64,000 nucleotides of DNA from Litsea cubeba (taxonomy: Eukaryota > Streptophyta > Magnoliopsida > Laurales > Lauraceae). Where the stretch lies: contig CM022948.1 of NCBI GenBank assembly GCA_012931725.1, positions 67,812,320 through 67,876,319 of the forward strand. Reading direction: 5' to 3'. Under the pieces are notes generated by a model, which was given only the letters and a program-made list of their open reading frames with translations, was not told where the DNA came from and did no database searches. Within the stretch, counting starts at the first letter, position 1, and each line of letters opens with the position of its first letter. The position numbers and the translations under genes are program-made. This document shows, piece by piece, positions 43,011 through 54,514 of this stretch.

Positions 43011-43300
43011 ATGGTTGCTTCAATTAAAGGAGGAGGGTGTGGGAGAATGGACACACACAATCAAACGTGCTGGTCCAGCCCATTGAACTGCCACTTATCC
43101 CAAAATCAATTGGTGATTGAAAAACGGCACAACAATGATTTTATGGTAAGGCAACTCGTAAAATGCGTGTCCTGTGACTCAAACACTCGACCTACCAGGC
43201 TCTGATACCACTTGTAGTATCTTACACCCCATTAAGTTGCCACTTATCCCAAAACCAATTGGTGATAGAAAATGGCACAACAATTTTTTTATCGTAAGGG
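43011..43300 (-). repeat. LTR-retroelement debris with reverse Copia primer site
   Basis: GCTCTGATACCA at about 43,198 is the initiator-Met primer-binding site on the minus strand. A word of about 70 bp with TGCCACTTATCCCAAAA(A/C)CAATTGGTGAT occurs on both sides (43,079-43,149 and 43,229-43,300, period about 150). No coding part remains. Confidence 0.5.
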
Positions 43301-43386
43301 TGAGGGCTCGACCACAATTATGACTGCTCAAGAACGATGGTGGACATTGACCTCAGCACCATGGCATTTTCTAATCTAAAAAGCTA

Positions 43387-43798
43387 GGGCAAGGCTACAA
43401 TACATTGCCGCTGCATTGTAGTATGGTGTATCCTCCTTCTTCAATGCATTGTGGGGCCCACCTTTTTGAAACCCGATTTGCTCATTAGGTTTAGCACCCA
43501 TCATATTAGTTGTTTCTAGATTCTCAAAAATGATTTCAATGGGCCACTCATAGGATTAATCACACATGAGGGACTCCTTCCAATTTTATCCAAACCATAA
43601 AAACTATAAGAAGTTCATCACATGTTTTAATACAGAAAAATCAAATGGTGGCAATCTTACATATTTGAAAAATAGTTTAAAGGATGATCACTGCATAGGA
43701 TAAAAGGGCTAATGAACTGCTCGAATTTTGAAAAGGTGAGCCCCATGATGCATTGAAAAGGGGATGCACCAGACTATGCTGCATTGTAGCCCTGCCCC
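43387..43798. mobile_element. MITE with GGGC...TACAATGCA TIRs
   Basis: The left end GGGCAAGGCTACAATACATT and, slightly inside, GCTGCATTGTAGTATGGTG pair with the right end complement GGGGCAGGGCTACAATGCAG. Flanks AAAAAGCTA and AAAAGGTAA could be a decayed 9-bp duplication. No ORF. Confidence 0.55.
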
Positions 43799-43917
43799 AA
43801 AAGGTAATATCCAACGCCTTAGATCATTGAACCAAATACACTCCCTCTCTCTCTCTCTCTCCTTCATCACCAAATATTCATTTTTCATCCGCTAATATCT
43901 TTTGAAAGCATTTGTAG

Positions 43918-44290
43918 ATTTTTTTAGAATTGGTAACAAAAGCTTTTATTAATAAAAAAAGAAAGTTACAAAGGAAGGTGCAAGAGCATTGAACACCACC
44001 TCCTCCGTACCTACATAATGAAAATCTCCCAAAGGGACACCCTCACAACCTCATATTTGGCTAAAGTATCCGTGAAAGAGTTGGTTGATCTAAGCTCATG
44101 ATGGAATAGGATATTGATGTATGAAAAACAACTATTGAATTTTATTAAAAAAGAAATAAAATCTCCACGGGTTGATTTTTCAATTAGAAGGCCATGTGAT
44201 GGCATTAGAAAAATCACTCTCTACAGTTAAATTTTCTTGAAAGTACATTGTATAGCATCGTAGGGCTTCCACAAGCATTTGTGGAAGTTG
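43918..44290 (-). pseudogene. LINE RNase H fragment and 3' tail
   Basis: On the minus strand the conceptual translation from about 44,290 gives EALRCYTMYFQENLTVESDFSNAI and then ILFHHELRSTNSFTDTLAKYEVV, the central and final motifs of the plant LINE RNase H domain. It ends near 43,990. The minus-strand 3' tail (TTATTAATAAAAGCTTTTGTTACC region) is typical of these elements. Stops and frame changes break it. Confidence 0.65.
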
Positions 44291-44748
44291 AAAAACAATC
44301 TCCTTAACCGTCTGAACCCCACGATATAAGATGGTTATAACCTAGGTTTTTTTTTTCACTCTGTTTTTTCCTTCTCTCTCCCTGCCTTTCGCTATCACCC
44401 TCTCTCGTTGTCTCTACCTAACTAGAATCGTACTTGGGTTAACTTCTGGTTGATGATTGATGGTCGAGCTCAAGGTTCGAAAGACAACAATGTCATGTGT
44501 CACCATTTGCTATCTTGTCATGTAATACAGCGGTCGACCAGGGATTCAAAGTTAAAAACACATGGGCATCAAGCATGGACGCACTTTTTGAGTCAAAGTT
44601 GTTTTCTTCTACTTTTCTCTCATCATTTATCATTGGGGCTGTATATTATTTTTCAGTGGGACAAACAATGCTCGAAAATTGTGTCGGTCCTCTGAGTTTT
44701 GACCAAGAGAAATTCTGAGCTGCCTAAAATAAATACGTGTAATATTTA

Positions 44749-45116
44749 CACTATGTTTGGGAAGGGGGAGGGGGGAGGAAAAATTTGAGGGGAAAGAAAA
44801 ATGAAGAGGAGAGGAGGGAAGGAAAAAATAATTTTCCCTTATCTTGTTTGGATAGAGAGGTAAAGTAGGAGATGGGAGGGAAAATGAATTTGGAAAGATA
44901 GTGTAAAAAGGGGCATTTCAGTAATTTACACACAAATACCCATCTTGGCCTCTCATTTTCCCGATTTTGAGGGAAAAGTTTTTGAGTGGACCCCATACAT
45001 CGCCTCCCCCCCCCCCCCCCCCATTTTTCCCTTCCCCACTTTCCCAAACACCCGTAGTTTCCATTTTCCCCTCTTTTTTTCCTTCCCCTCATTTCCCTTC
45101 CTTTCCAAACATAGTG
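44749..45116. mobile_element. Tourist-like MITE, 368 bp
   Basis: The TIR CACTATGTTTGG and its complement CCAAACATAGTG are flanked by TTA on both sides (44746-44748, 45117-45119). The interior is G-rich then C-rich, including a C18-type run at about 45,003-45,022. The Pro/Phe-rich ORFs are artefacts of that composition. Confidence 0.85.
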
Positions 45117-45243
45117 TTAAAGTCAGCCCACTATTATAAGATTGGACATTTAATTAAAAAGTGCGTAAAAATCCAACTGCCCAAAAGTTACCTATTGTTG
45201 TTGGGCATCAACATCAACCCAATAATGCTTTTGGACACTTAAC

Positions 45244-46450
45244 TAGGGCTGTGAAAGGGTCAAGCCCGGGGTTGTCATTACCCTGCCGTCAATAAATATA
45301 TGGCCGGGCTCGGATGGGCTAAAGCCCTCGAAAGGAATATATTATTTAGGTCCTTACTCTACCCTTGATGGTCATGATAAGGCTTAGGGCCTTAAAACAA
45401 AAAAAAAAAAAAAAAATCAATCAATCTTCAATACTATTGTAGACTGTAGCAATGCATTGAGTGTCAACCAAGCATGATTTTGTCTAATATCTCTTGTGAA
45501 AGGGCTACTAAGAAAATGATTGAAGAATAAAGGTTGTCTTATAAAGCCTTTTTTTTTAATCAAATAATGTTATATGCACTTTGGTGACTGGGGTCTTAAA
45601 TGTATGATTTTCTTTATTTTATCAAAGAAGGAAAAATGTTAAAGAGTATGTTCTATTTTACACATTCTCATAACAAATCATCCCAATTTAAGATTTTTTT
45701 TTTCTGCCCTCTTTACTTTATACAACAGGGTGTTATATTTATGAAATCTAAACTATTTAAGTTTACCTACCTTCTATGAATTAATAATATTTTTAATTTA
45801 ATATTGATTTGACTATTAATTATGTCGAAATCCAATAACAAAAACAAATGCACTTAAAAAAAACCACTATTAATTTAGACTCTAAAACATTAGGAGTTAC
45901 AATAATTAAAATGATATGGGGTGTTCCTACAAATACTAATGTTATGAATTGGCTGTCATCTCAAATCCCTCTACTCAGAAAAAAAAAAAGAGTAAGTCCT
46001 TAATAACAAAACAAGAGCACACCCCCTTGCACACTAGCAAGAAAATATAAAAACAATATAAAAATCTTAAATAAAAAACAACAACACCAATAGAAAGAAA
46101 AAAGCAATCATACAACACTCAGTAACTTAAATAATTAAGTAAAGATAAAAGGAACCAAGTATGCAAATATGGAATTTTGACCCATATTCATATCCTATAT
46201 TTTATTTCCGTTAACTAACTGTTACAATGGTATTTAAGTACATAAACAAACAAAATAAAGAAAAATAGAAGAATTAGGGCCAAGGCCCAGTAGCAAGTCC
46301 AAGTCTTGCCCTTAAATTTTAGGGCCTTCCTAAAAGTTCCTAAGTTTGGCTCTAGGACTTTTCCTTTGAAAAAAAGAAAAGGAAAAAAAAATTAGAGCCA
46401 GGTCAGGCTCCCCATCCATCAAAGGGCAGTATTCACATTTCACAGCCCTA
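45244..46450. mobile_element. hAT-like non-autonomous element, 1.2 kb
   Basis: Perfect 13-bp terminal inverted repeats TAGGGCTGTGAAA (45244) and the complement ending at 46450. The GGGC/GCCC-rich subterminal parts are partly complementary. The middle is AT-rich with no transposase. The flanking 8-mers do not match, so the duplication is lost or the two ends come from different insertions. Confidence 0.65.
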
Positions 46451-46678
46451 ATGTCTCCATATCCTACTAATGGGCCCCTATCTTTTACAATGAAACAGCC
46501 CGAGCAAACCTTACACTTTCACGAGCGAATCTGTTTTCCATTCTGGCCGCCACCTATCTGTTCTTCGTTGCAGATCCCATTTCTCTGTTAAAAAGTTAAA
46601 AACCCACCCACCCATTCAATCAAAGATCACACACCTCCCATCTTCCAATCCCAAATTCCCAACCACCCCAAAACCCCC

Positions 46679-48028
46679 ATGGATGAATCCCCAAAACCCA
46701 TCACCATTCTTGACTCTCTTGGTGAAGAGATCATCAGAATCATAACCCCAGTCTCCACATGCATGTTCCTTGTAGTTCTTCTTGTCACCACTCTCAATTC
46801 CCCCTCTTCTTCTTCCTCATCATCATCCATGTCATCCATAGCCACCATAGCATACAGTGAGAAGTCCTCAGATTCCATATGGAGCAAATTGACAGGTGCC
46901 CTTTTGAACTCTCTCATCTTTGTAGCCATTATCACTGCCACCACCTTCCTCCTGGTCCTCCTCTTCTACTTCAGGTGCATCAAGTTCCTCAAATTCTACA
47001 TGGGCTTCTCTGCTTTTATGGTTCTGGGCTTCATGGGTGGTGAGATTTTCCTTTTCTTGATCAGTGATTTTGGGATTCCAATTGATTGTGTTACTTATGT
47101 GGTGATTCTGTTCAATTTCACTGTTGTTGGTGTGATGGCTGTTTTCTTGCCCAAGATGCCAATTCTGGTCACACAATCCTATTTGGTGGTGATTGGAATG
47201 TTGGTGGCTTACTGGTTTACTCTGCTTCCTGAGTGGACCACTTGGGTCCTTCTGGTTGCCTTGGCCTTGTATGATCTGGCCGCGGTTTTGTTGCCTGGTG
47301 GGCCTCTGAGGCTCTTGGTGGAGCTCGCGATATCGCGGGATGAAGACATCCCCGCGCTGGTTTATGAAGCAAGGCCAGTGACAAATCAGGGGTCGGAATC
47401 CGATTCGACACTGGGTGTTGTTGGGAGGAATAAAGATAGGAGGGTTTGGAAAGAGAGAAGGGATGTTGATTCTGATTCTGGTTCTAATTTGAATTTGAAT
47501 TTGAATTCGAGTTCAAATCCATCCCTTGGAGATAATTCAAATTCCCTCATTGAGGCTCTGTCATCAGTCAATGACAATCAGAATGAGGCAAGGTTGGTTA
47601 TCATCGAAGAGGGTAGTCAGCCTTCAGGTGGTTTTGTGGGTGGTTCTTCTGCTTCTGAGCTAGTGGCGCCATTGATAGAAAGGCGGTTGGAAAGACCTGA
47701 TGTTGGGGAAGCTGAATTGAATCAAAGTATTGAGGTTGAAGGAATTGGGTTGGGTTCGTCTGGTGCGATCAAGTTGGGGCTCGGCGATTTCATCTTTTAT
47801 AGTGTATTGGTTGGAAGGGCTGCAATGTACGATTTCATGACGGTTTATGCTTGTTATCTAGCTATTATAGCAGGCCTTGGTATCACTTTGATGCTTTTAG
47901 CATTATATCAGAAGGCCTTGCCAGCTCTTCCTGTGTCCATAGCTTTGGGTGTATTATTTTACTTCTTGACACGGATCTTTTTGGAAGTGTTTCTTGTTCA
48001 ATGTTCCATTAGTATGCTGATGTTCTAG
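46679..48028 (+). CDS. Presenilin (intramembrane aspartyl protease)
   Basis: A single-exon ORF of 449 residues, the usual length and intronless structure for plant presenilins. It has nine predicted membrane segments. The catalytic aspartates are D199 in the LALYDLA motif and D370 in GLGD (367-370), and the PALP motif is at 415-418. The large cytosolic loop (about 220-360) is hydrophilic, Ser/Asn-rich and poorly conserved, as in the family, and includes a LNLNLN run. Presenilin is the catalytic subunit of the gamma-secretase-like complex in endomembranes, where it cuts membrane proteins; plant members also have roles in vacuolar or cytoskeletal function. The start is the first in-frame ATG, preceded by a CCAAAACCCCC leader. 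All key residues are intact and codon use looks normal, so this is most likely a functional gene. Confidence 0.96.
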   Translation: MDESPKPITILDSLGEEIIRIITPVSTCMFLVVLLVTTLNSPSSSSSSSSMSSIATIAYSEKSSDSIWSKLTGALLNSLIFVAIITATTFLLVLLFYFRCIKFLKFYMGFSAFMVLGFMGGEIFLFLISDFGIPIDCVTYVVILFNFTVVGVMAVFLPKMPILVTQSYLVVIGMLVAYWFTLLPEWTTWVLLVALALYDLAAVLLPGGPLRLLVELAISRDEDIPALVYEARPVTNQGSESDSTLGVVGRNKDRRVWKERRDVDSDSGSNLNLNLNSSSNPSLGDNSNSLIEALSSVNDNQNEARLVIIEEGSQPSGGFVGGSSASELVAPLIERRLERPDVGEAELNQSIEVEGIGLGSSGAIKLGLGDFIFYSVLVGRAAMYDFMTVYACYLAIIAGLGITLMLLALYQKALPALPVSIALGVLFYFLTRIFLEVFLVQCSISMLMF

Positions 48029-49654
48029 TATGAAATCATCAATTTATGGAATTTGTGCTTACTGAATAGTATTCTTGATTCTCTATATCGATCCAACACA
48101 TTTGGATGGGACTGAAAAATGATTCTTGGACTCTTCATTTAAAATATGCATTCTAGACGAATGAAGTATACCTCCTCAATGTCAGATTCTCATGTCTTTC
48201 ACTGATCTTGCTATTAGTTAGCATGAAAGAAGATTTGTAAAGTTTAATGAAGTTCTTTGCTCATTGGTTTAGTTAGAATTGGTTGACATGTGTGTTTGGA
48301 TTTACCCCAACTGTGTTAATTTCAATATTTTGGCAGAGCAGCTGGTTACCCATCTTGCCGTGTATTTGGTTAGCAAGGAAATGAAAGGCATATTAGGTGG
48401 GGGTACTTTGTGACTTTCGTCCCAAATCAGTATTGGGTTTCACTGCCAATAATGACATGGATGAAGAAGGTATAATATCAGCATTTCTCCTAATTTGGTT
48501 TTCGTCGTCAACCCCACTCTTGCATGGTGGAATCAGTAAAGATCCTTTGTGTTGAAGTATTTTACCAATTTTGATTTAGTATCGGTTTCCTATGTGGTTT
48601 GACTGCATTATTAAGATTTATGTGCAGCAAAGAGTTTCCTTTCTGGTTTAGATGAATAAAACTTCTATCTTGTAGAAAAGTAGAAACCTGATGAAAAAAA
48701 GAAAAAAGAAAAAACAGTTGTCCAATTTTCAGACTCTTACAAAAGGGAGTTATGTTGCAGTTAAATAGTGTCAAGGCATTGCCATTTTGTAAGGTGTGGG
48801 ATCATTTTTATTTGCATGTGTATTACCATCAAAGCCAAAGAGCATGTGAGAGTCGAAGTGGAGTGTAGACTACAAGCAAGCTCACAGTCATAACCATCTA
48901 AGTAAGTTTGCTTTTGCATTACAAGGTTTCAAAGTGGACATGCACTGTGAGTAGTTATGATGTATTTTTCCCATGGACTTATTTTCTTTATGGCAGGAGA
49001 GCTACAGTTGAGCTAAGAAATTTGTATTCATCATGGTTGCTCTGACCTGAATCTCTCTCTGGTTTATCCCCTCCACAATGATGATGGTCATATCTGCTTT
49101 CAGGTGAGCTTAGTTGGTAGGCCTTCTTTATCCACTTTCTTTTTGGTGCAGTTTTTATTGCCTTGGGTAAAGAAAAAATAACAAATTGGAATCCAGCAAA
49201 CAAGAGAATGGAGCTTGCCCCTAGTATCTCAATTCTAAATTACCTTCTTAAAAGTTTTGAGAGTTCTTTTATACAGTGCATTGGATGAGACATGGAGAAA
49301 GAAAATTTTAGCATTTACTCATTTATTAATTACATATGTTATTATTAATGGAAGATCTCTATAAATAATCTAATTTCTTGCTGTTATCTCTATTTTCCAT
49401 GATATTGTTATATCCAATGCTCGAAACGAGAATAATTATGTATGAACTTCTAGACACACGCACACATACATGTTATCGTTTTGCATTTAGTGCATTTTTT
49501 CACATGTTTATATACTGAGCTAGTCGGTTTTACTGTTCATCCCAATATCAGCACCTATTGGATGATGATAGAAACATGAAGTCCTTTCCCCGCTATATTT
49601 ATGAAGTTTTCCTTTATGTGGCAAATAATCATTCATAAATATAGTTATTGTGAA
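48029..49654. other. 3' flank of presenilin, no further gene seen
   Basis: AT-rich sequence containing the probable 3'UTR of presenilin in the first few hundred bases (the window has several AATGAA/AATAAA-like words near 48,655). No other ORF with a recognisable domain. Confidence 0.5.
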
Positions 49655-50205
49655 GAAGATGTAAAACATAGGATAAAAGCGGGATGGTTGAAGTGGAGAC
49701 TTGCTTTTGCGGTGCTCTGTGACCAACAAATACCAAAAAGTTTGAAGGGAAAATTTTACAATATAACGATTAGACCAACTATGACCTATTGACCAATCAA
49801 GAAGCAACATATGCACAAAATGGATATAGTAGAGATGAGGGTTTTGAGTTGGATGTGTGGTAAAACTAGGGAGAATAGAATTAGAAATGAGCACTTTTGA
49901 GAGCATTTAGGGGTAGCATCAATAAAGGATACAATCAGAGAAACCTATTTGGGATGGTTTAGGTAGGTCCAATGCAGGCTAACAACGACGGCAGTAAGGA
50001 AAAGCTTGGTTATGCAGGTTGATGGCTCACCAAGGGGCAGGTTTAGGCTGAAGAGGACGCGGATGGAGGTAGTAAAAATAAATTTGAAGAAGTGCAACAT
50101 ATCTGAGGATTTGACTAATGAGTCATGATAGATTGGAATGGAGAAATAGAATTCATGTAGCCGAACCTAGCATAGTTGGGACAAGGCTTTAATGATGATG
50201 TTGAA
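49655..50205 (+). pseudogene. RTE-type LINE 3' end (RT C-terminal region)
   Basis: Translation shows HRIKAGWLKWRLAFAVLCD, LKGKFYNITIRP, and later WRNRIHVAEPSIVGTRL with stop TAA at 50190-50192, the C-terminal part of the reverse transcriptase protein of a plant LINE family. Stops and indels lie between these pieces. The tail after the stop is TGATGATGTTGAAA, as expected for RTE-type 3' repeats. It is truncated at the 5' side, as most LINE copies are. Confidence 0.75.
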
Positions 50206-51229
50206 ATATAGTCACTGTGAGTTTTGACAATAAACCTATGGCTCAGTGGAAGATGCTCGCTTTTACAGCCTTATAGTTGTGGGATCAAGTCACATTACCT
50301 GTCAAATATAGTCATTGCTTTGCCTTCCGTAAATCTGCCAACTTCACGGACATGCCCAGGGATCAGTATCTGGGTCCTCAAGTGAAAGTATAACTCCTGT
50401 ACCACCTTATCCAAACTAGGAAAAAGAAAATGAAACTGCCAACTTCTAAGAAAGTTAGCTAAAATCAGCAGCGTGGGCATGCCTGTCAAATTGAGTCCGT
50501 TGGCATTTTACAGGGGAAAGGAGATGGTATGGCATAGGGGCCCCATGGGGCTATCCCCCATGCACCTCATTATGACGGCCTAAAGAGAGAATTCTCCATA
50601 TGCATACCACATGCACTCACGCACGTGCACGCACACATGTAGATACATATCATTTGTTCGGTGTTACATGATTTAGAACAAAAGGTATACAAAGTAGAGA
50701 CCATACGTGTAAAAAAACATGTCCATTGGGATCAAACACATGACCCCCTCGCTCTATAATACCTTGTAAGTAGCCAGAAACACTAAAAACTTGAGCTGCT
50801 AGAGAATGGCATAACAATGTATATCAAAGGGTCCTGAAAGGATGAAGCACACTAATCGCGATTGGAAGCACTTGTCATGTCTGCATCCCCTTGTGAACTT
50901 ATAACACTTCCTTGAACTTACAATTGAATAGATATGTGGTATATACTGTGATCAAGTGGGTTATCATCGAAGATCACATTGATTGGACCCATGCGAACAT
51001 GAAAGGTCAAGTCAAAATGGCTTGGCAGATCTGGAATTCTCATGTCTGCAATTTATTTTTAAGTCATCATCTTCTTCTTATCCTTGTTAAATTTCTACTC
51101 TCTATCAGAAAAGATCCGTCACTTTTTATCTTTACTATTGTGCAAGAAAGTAGTTTGAACTGGTGTTTTTCACCATGGTAGGATCAAGCAGTTGTTTGGA
51201 GGCAAGGAGCACCAGCCAGATCCCTATCA
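50206..51229. other. Non-coding, possible SINE head at 50,225-50,295
   Basis: GGCTCAGTGGAAGATGCTC followed 30 nt later by GGGATCAAGTC resembles the A and B boxes of a tRNA-derived SINE, but is degenerate. The remainder shows nothing recognisable, apart from a possible upstream part of the NINJA-like fragment. Confidence 0.35.
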
Positions 51230-51540
51230 GTGCCCGACCGTATAGAGCAGAAGGTGGTCATCATTGCTGCAGCAACAACACCTCGGCAGATTGTTGAGAA
51301 GTCAATCGAGGGACCACGTCATCAGCAAGAGAATGGGGTGAGGGAAAGAGGGAGGGGAGGGGAAGTGATGGAAGAGATGCCATGTGTGTCTACAAGGGGA
51401 GAAGGGTTCTTGTACGAGTATGGGAAGGGAGAAGAGGTTAAGATTGTATGTTTCCTCTCTCCTGCTGAGTTTGTGAGGGAGGCATGCTGGGGGTGATGAC
51501 ATAGTTGTCAACTCAACTTCCTCCCTTTTGTAATGGTGGT
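51230..51540 (+). pseudogene. NINJA/AFP-type gene fragment (decayed)
   Basis: The frame from 51230 gives EEMPCVSTRGEG, FLYEYGKGEEVKIVC and FLSPAEFV, which match in order the C-terminal conserved block of plant NINJA/AFP proteins (corepressor adaptors in ABA and jasmonate signalling). The usual short segment between the first two pieces and the CHGS-type residues before FLSPAEFV are missing, and the remaining tail (HAGG, then IVVNS and a stop) continues in another frame. Because these look like small deletions plus a frameshift, it is called a pseudogene. No upstream exons with EAR motifs were found. Confidence 0.55.
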
Positions 51541-54074
51541 GTTTTATCAATCAATTCCACCAGTCCCACCAGTCCCTGCTCCTCTCACACCCCTTATACA
51601 AGAAAAAGAATAAAGGGGTCAAAAAACCCCCACCAAAATGGGGTTGAAAGATATGGAACTATTTGTATTTCATTTTGATATTGATGATTGATTGAGATAT
51701 TTGTAGCATTTCTCAGTGAAAGAAAATATTGAAAAAGGAAAAGAAGACTTCTCAGTGAAGGAAAATATTGAAAAAGGAAAAGAAGAATTTTACTATTCTC
51801 TCAACCCCCTTTGTGGAGCATCAGCATAGCATGTAAGTGCATCAGCATAGCATGTAATTAGTCTACCAAAATACCCGCAAAGAAAAAAACGTAGTCTTCC
51901 GGATCATGCACCTAATAGGGAACCAAGGATGGGCAATGGGCAAAATCCTTGGCCCCCATAGAATATATACACCATCAGCTTTGTTAATAATTCCTATTTA
52001 TTATGGCCATTAAGATGATTCATGATTTAGAAATTCAAAAACTCAATAATTCACTGAGCTGAGTATCTTGGGCGAGTAGGGTGGAGTACCCAGACTTTGG
52101 ACCTAACCAATCCGCCAGGAGCCCAATAGAACGCGTCAAATCAAGTTTTATAACTATTTAGGATAGTAACAGACCACCACGCTTATGTAGTCGGCGCCCT
52201 CGGCGGTTCTTACTCTGGCTGTAGGTAGCCTTTTTTTTTCTCGTGGGACGGTTCACATTTTGCTTCTGATAGTCCTCTCTACGGCGACTTTCACTTTGGC
52301 AGTAGGTAGCATTTTTTCAAAAAAAAATTTAGACGACTCTCACTCTACTCCCAAGTAGCCCTTTTTGTGACTCGAGTCCAAGACATGGAGGTCAGCTTTT
52401 ATACCAAATAATATGGACCTAATCAATACGCCAAACACCTTAAAATTGATGGAATGGGTCAAATCAAGTCTTATAACTATTTAAGACCACCAAATTTATT
52501 AATTTACCAAGCCGGATAAGTTCAAGATTATGGGACTTTTTCAAGGGCTTATTTATTTTGGATGAAGCCCTATCATTTATGCCCAGCAGAAAAATCTTTA
52601 AAGGCCGAGTTAAGCTGCTTCCAGTCAAGTTCATTTTTGAAGAAAATGCATACAAGTTTCTTTCCTCTCAGCAAGTGATATTCATATGATGGTGGGCCCA
52701 ACTCTGGCAAAGGCCAATAGAGAGGTGACCCATGAATTGTGTTTTTTTTTTTTTTTTTTGGCAGTTTTGATTTTAAGAAATGCCCATTTGTTTCCCCACA
52801 TCAGATTAATAGACCCACCACTAGTATATATACTAAAGAGAACCTCTTTTCAACCAAGATAGGGGACCCTTCTAAAAACCAACTGGTTTGATAATTACTT
52901 ATCAAATAGCATGTGTACAGATCTGGGTTGAAAATAGCACACCATTTTCCATTTTTACCAGTGATAGCAGCCGAGGTAATAAACAGATTATAATAAGATA
53001 TTTATCCAGTCTTTGATGCACCTGAACTAGAACAATATATAGGGCTCTAAACTGATCAGATCTGGTCTGGATAGACCTCAGACGTCGATCTGACCCAACA
53101 GTCCTGAAACCCAAATCCAACAAAATCCAAAGTCAGAGCAGGGTTATTGGATCATCAAGCAGCACAAATCCACCATTCTGCACCCTAGCCTTGATGGGGT
53201 TAACCTTTGGTTGAAATCATCAGGACATGGGTGGGGTCAACATATGGCACCAAAAAAGGAAAAAATAAAATAAAATCCATAGCACAAATCCACTGGAGGC
53301 TATATATAATACTACTTTAAAAGCACACCATCACCTAAGCACATCATGAGACCCTATTGGAAAATGCATCCAGAAAGGAAAGGAAAGGAATTTTCATGGA
53401 ACAATAAATTTCAAAGCTCATTCATTCCTTGATGACATTCAGAGTTTTAACTCTTTGAAGACATTAGTTCATCATTTGGCCTCACTAGGTTATCAGGAAA
53501 ACGCATCTAGAATATGAATTTTCCAGGAAAGCATTTCCAGATTCAACTCGCTGGCAATACTTACTGATTTAAAAAAATTCCTAGACCGTGGGGACAAACT
53601 CACCCTTATGCACAATCAATAACATGAACCTTCCATATTCTCTTAATATGCATTAGTTTTTCATGCATCACAAGTGGAATCATATTTTCCAAGAAATTAT
53701 GTCCAGAAAGCCAAATATAAGTAGTGTCCCAGCAAGTGTTTCAAGACAAAATAATTTTTCCTTTAATTAGCTAGTTTCCCTGAAGGTGGTTTCTGGCAAC
53801 CGAACAGAATAGGTGTTTTTGTATATGAAGGACAGATGAGGAGAGACCATTGACAATGAATTGGGGTGCCTCCCCATTGTCACAGGTGGAAACACCACTA
53901 GGCATCTCCATCTCTACTGTGCTGTCTGCCCAAAGCATAACCTGATTTCATCCTGGTCTCAACCTCGAAAGCAAGAAATTACTTGTGCAGTAGGCAATTT
54001 TTGGACATTGATCATTTCCTAACTTGTCATATCAACATAATTTTACAAGCAGTTTAACACAGACGCAGGCATGT
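51541..54074. other. Gene-free stretch with repeated LTR-like words
   Basis: A word of about 85 bp with GTCAAATCAAGT(T/C)TTATAACTATTTA occurs twice (52,094-52,180 and 52,411-52,497), perhaps the remains of an LTR or MITE. There is a small direct repeat at 51,715-51,790 (ttctcagtgaa...gaaaaagg) and a T19 run near 52,742. No coding feature. Confidence 0.45.
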
Positions 54075-54442
54075 GGAGACGATGAATTCAACAAACTTTT
54101 TTTTTTTACGAGGGTACCAGTAAATTTCAAACCAACTCCAGGTAATTTGCAGTCCCCCCATCTCACATATGAACCTCTAGAAAATGAAAGGAAATCCAAA
54201 ATTACACTGATATATTCCAACCTAGACTCCTACCGAGATAAAAAATTACATTGTATAAGGAGACGATGAATTCAACAAACATTCTTTTTTTTTTTAGCGT
54301 ACCAGTAAATTTCAAACCAACTCCAGGTAATTTGCAGTTCCCATCTCACATATGAACCTCTAGAAAATGAAACGAAATCCAAAATTACACTGATATATTC
54401 CAACCTAGACTCCTACTGACATAAAAATTACATTGTATAATA
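54075..54442. repeat. 184-bp tandem duplication downstream of the G3BP-like gene
   Basis: Two copies begin GGAGACGATGAATTCAAC at 54075 and 54259, differing by a few bases and by poly-T length. The region lies just past the stop codon (54515) of the minus-strand gene and so may be transcribed as 3'UTR. Confidence 0.8.
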
Positions 54443-54514
54443 CTAAGTCAACGTACCTGAATTAGGATTTAGAGGACGCAGGTTGGGACAAAATTTCCTA
54501 GTAGATTTGTGGTT

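Noticed and set aside
44945..45242. Pro/Phe-rich ORFs
   Set aside because: Arise from a C-run and TTCCC repeats inside a Tourist-like MITE.
49520..49906. Minus-strand ORF of 128 codons
   Set aside because: Antisense shadow of the LINE fragment on the plus strand, where the real RT motifs are.
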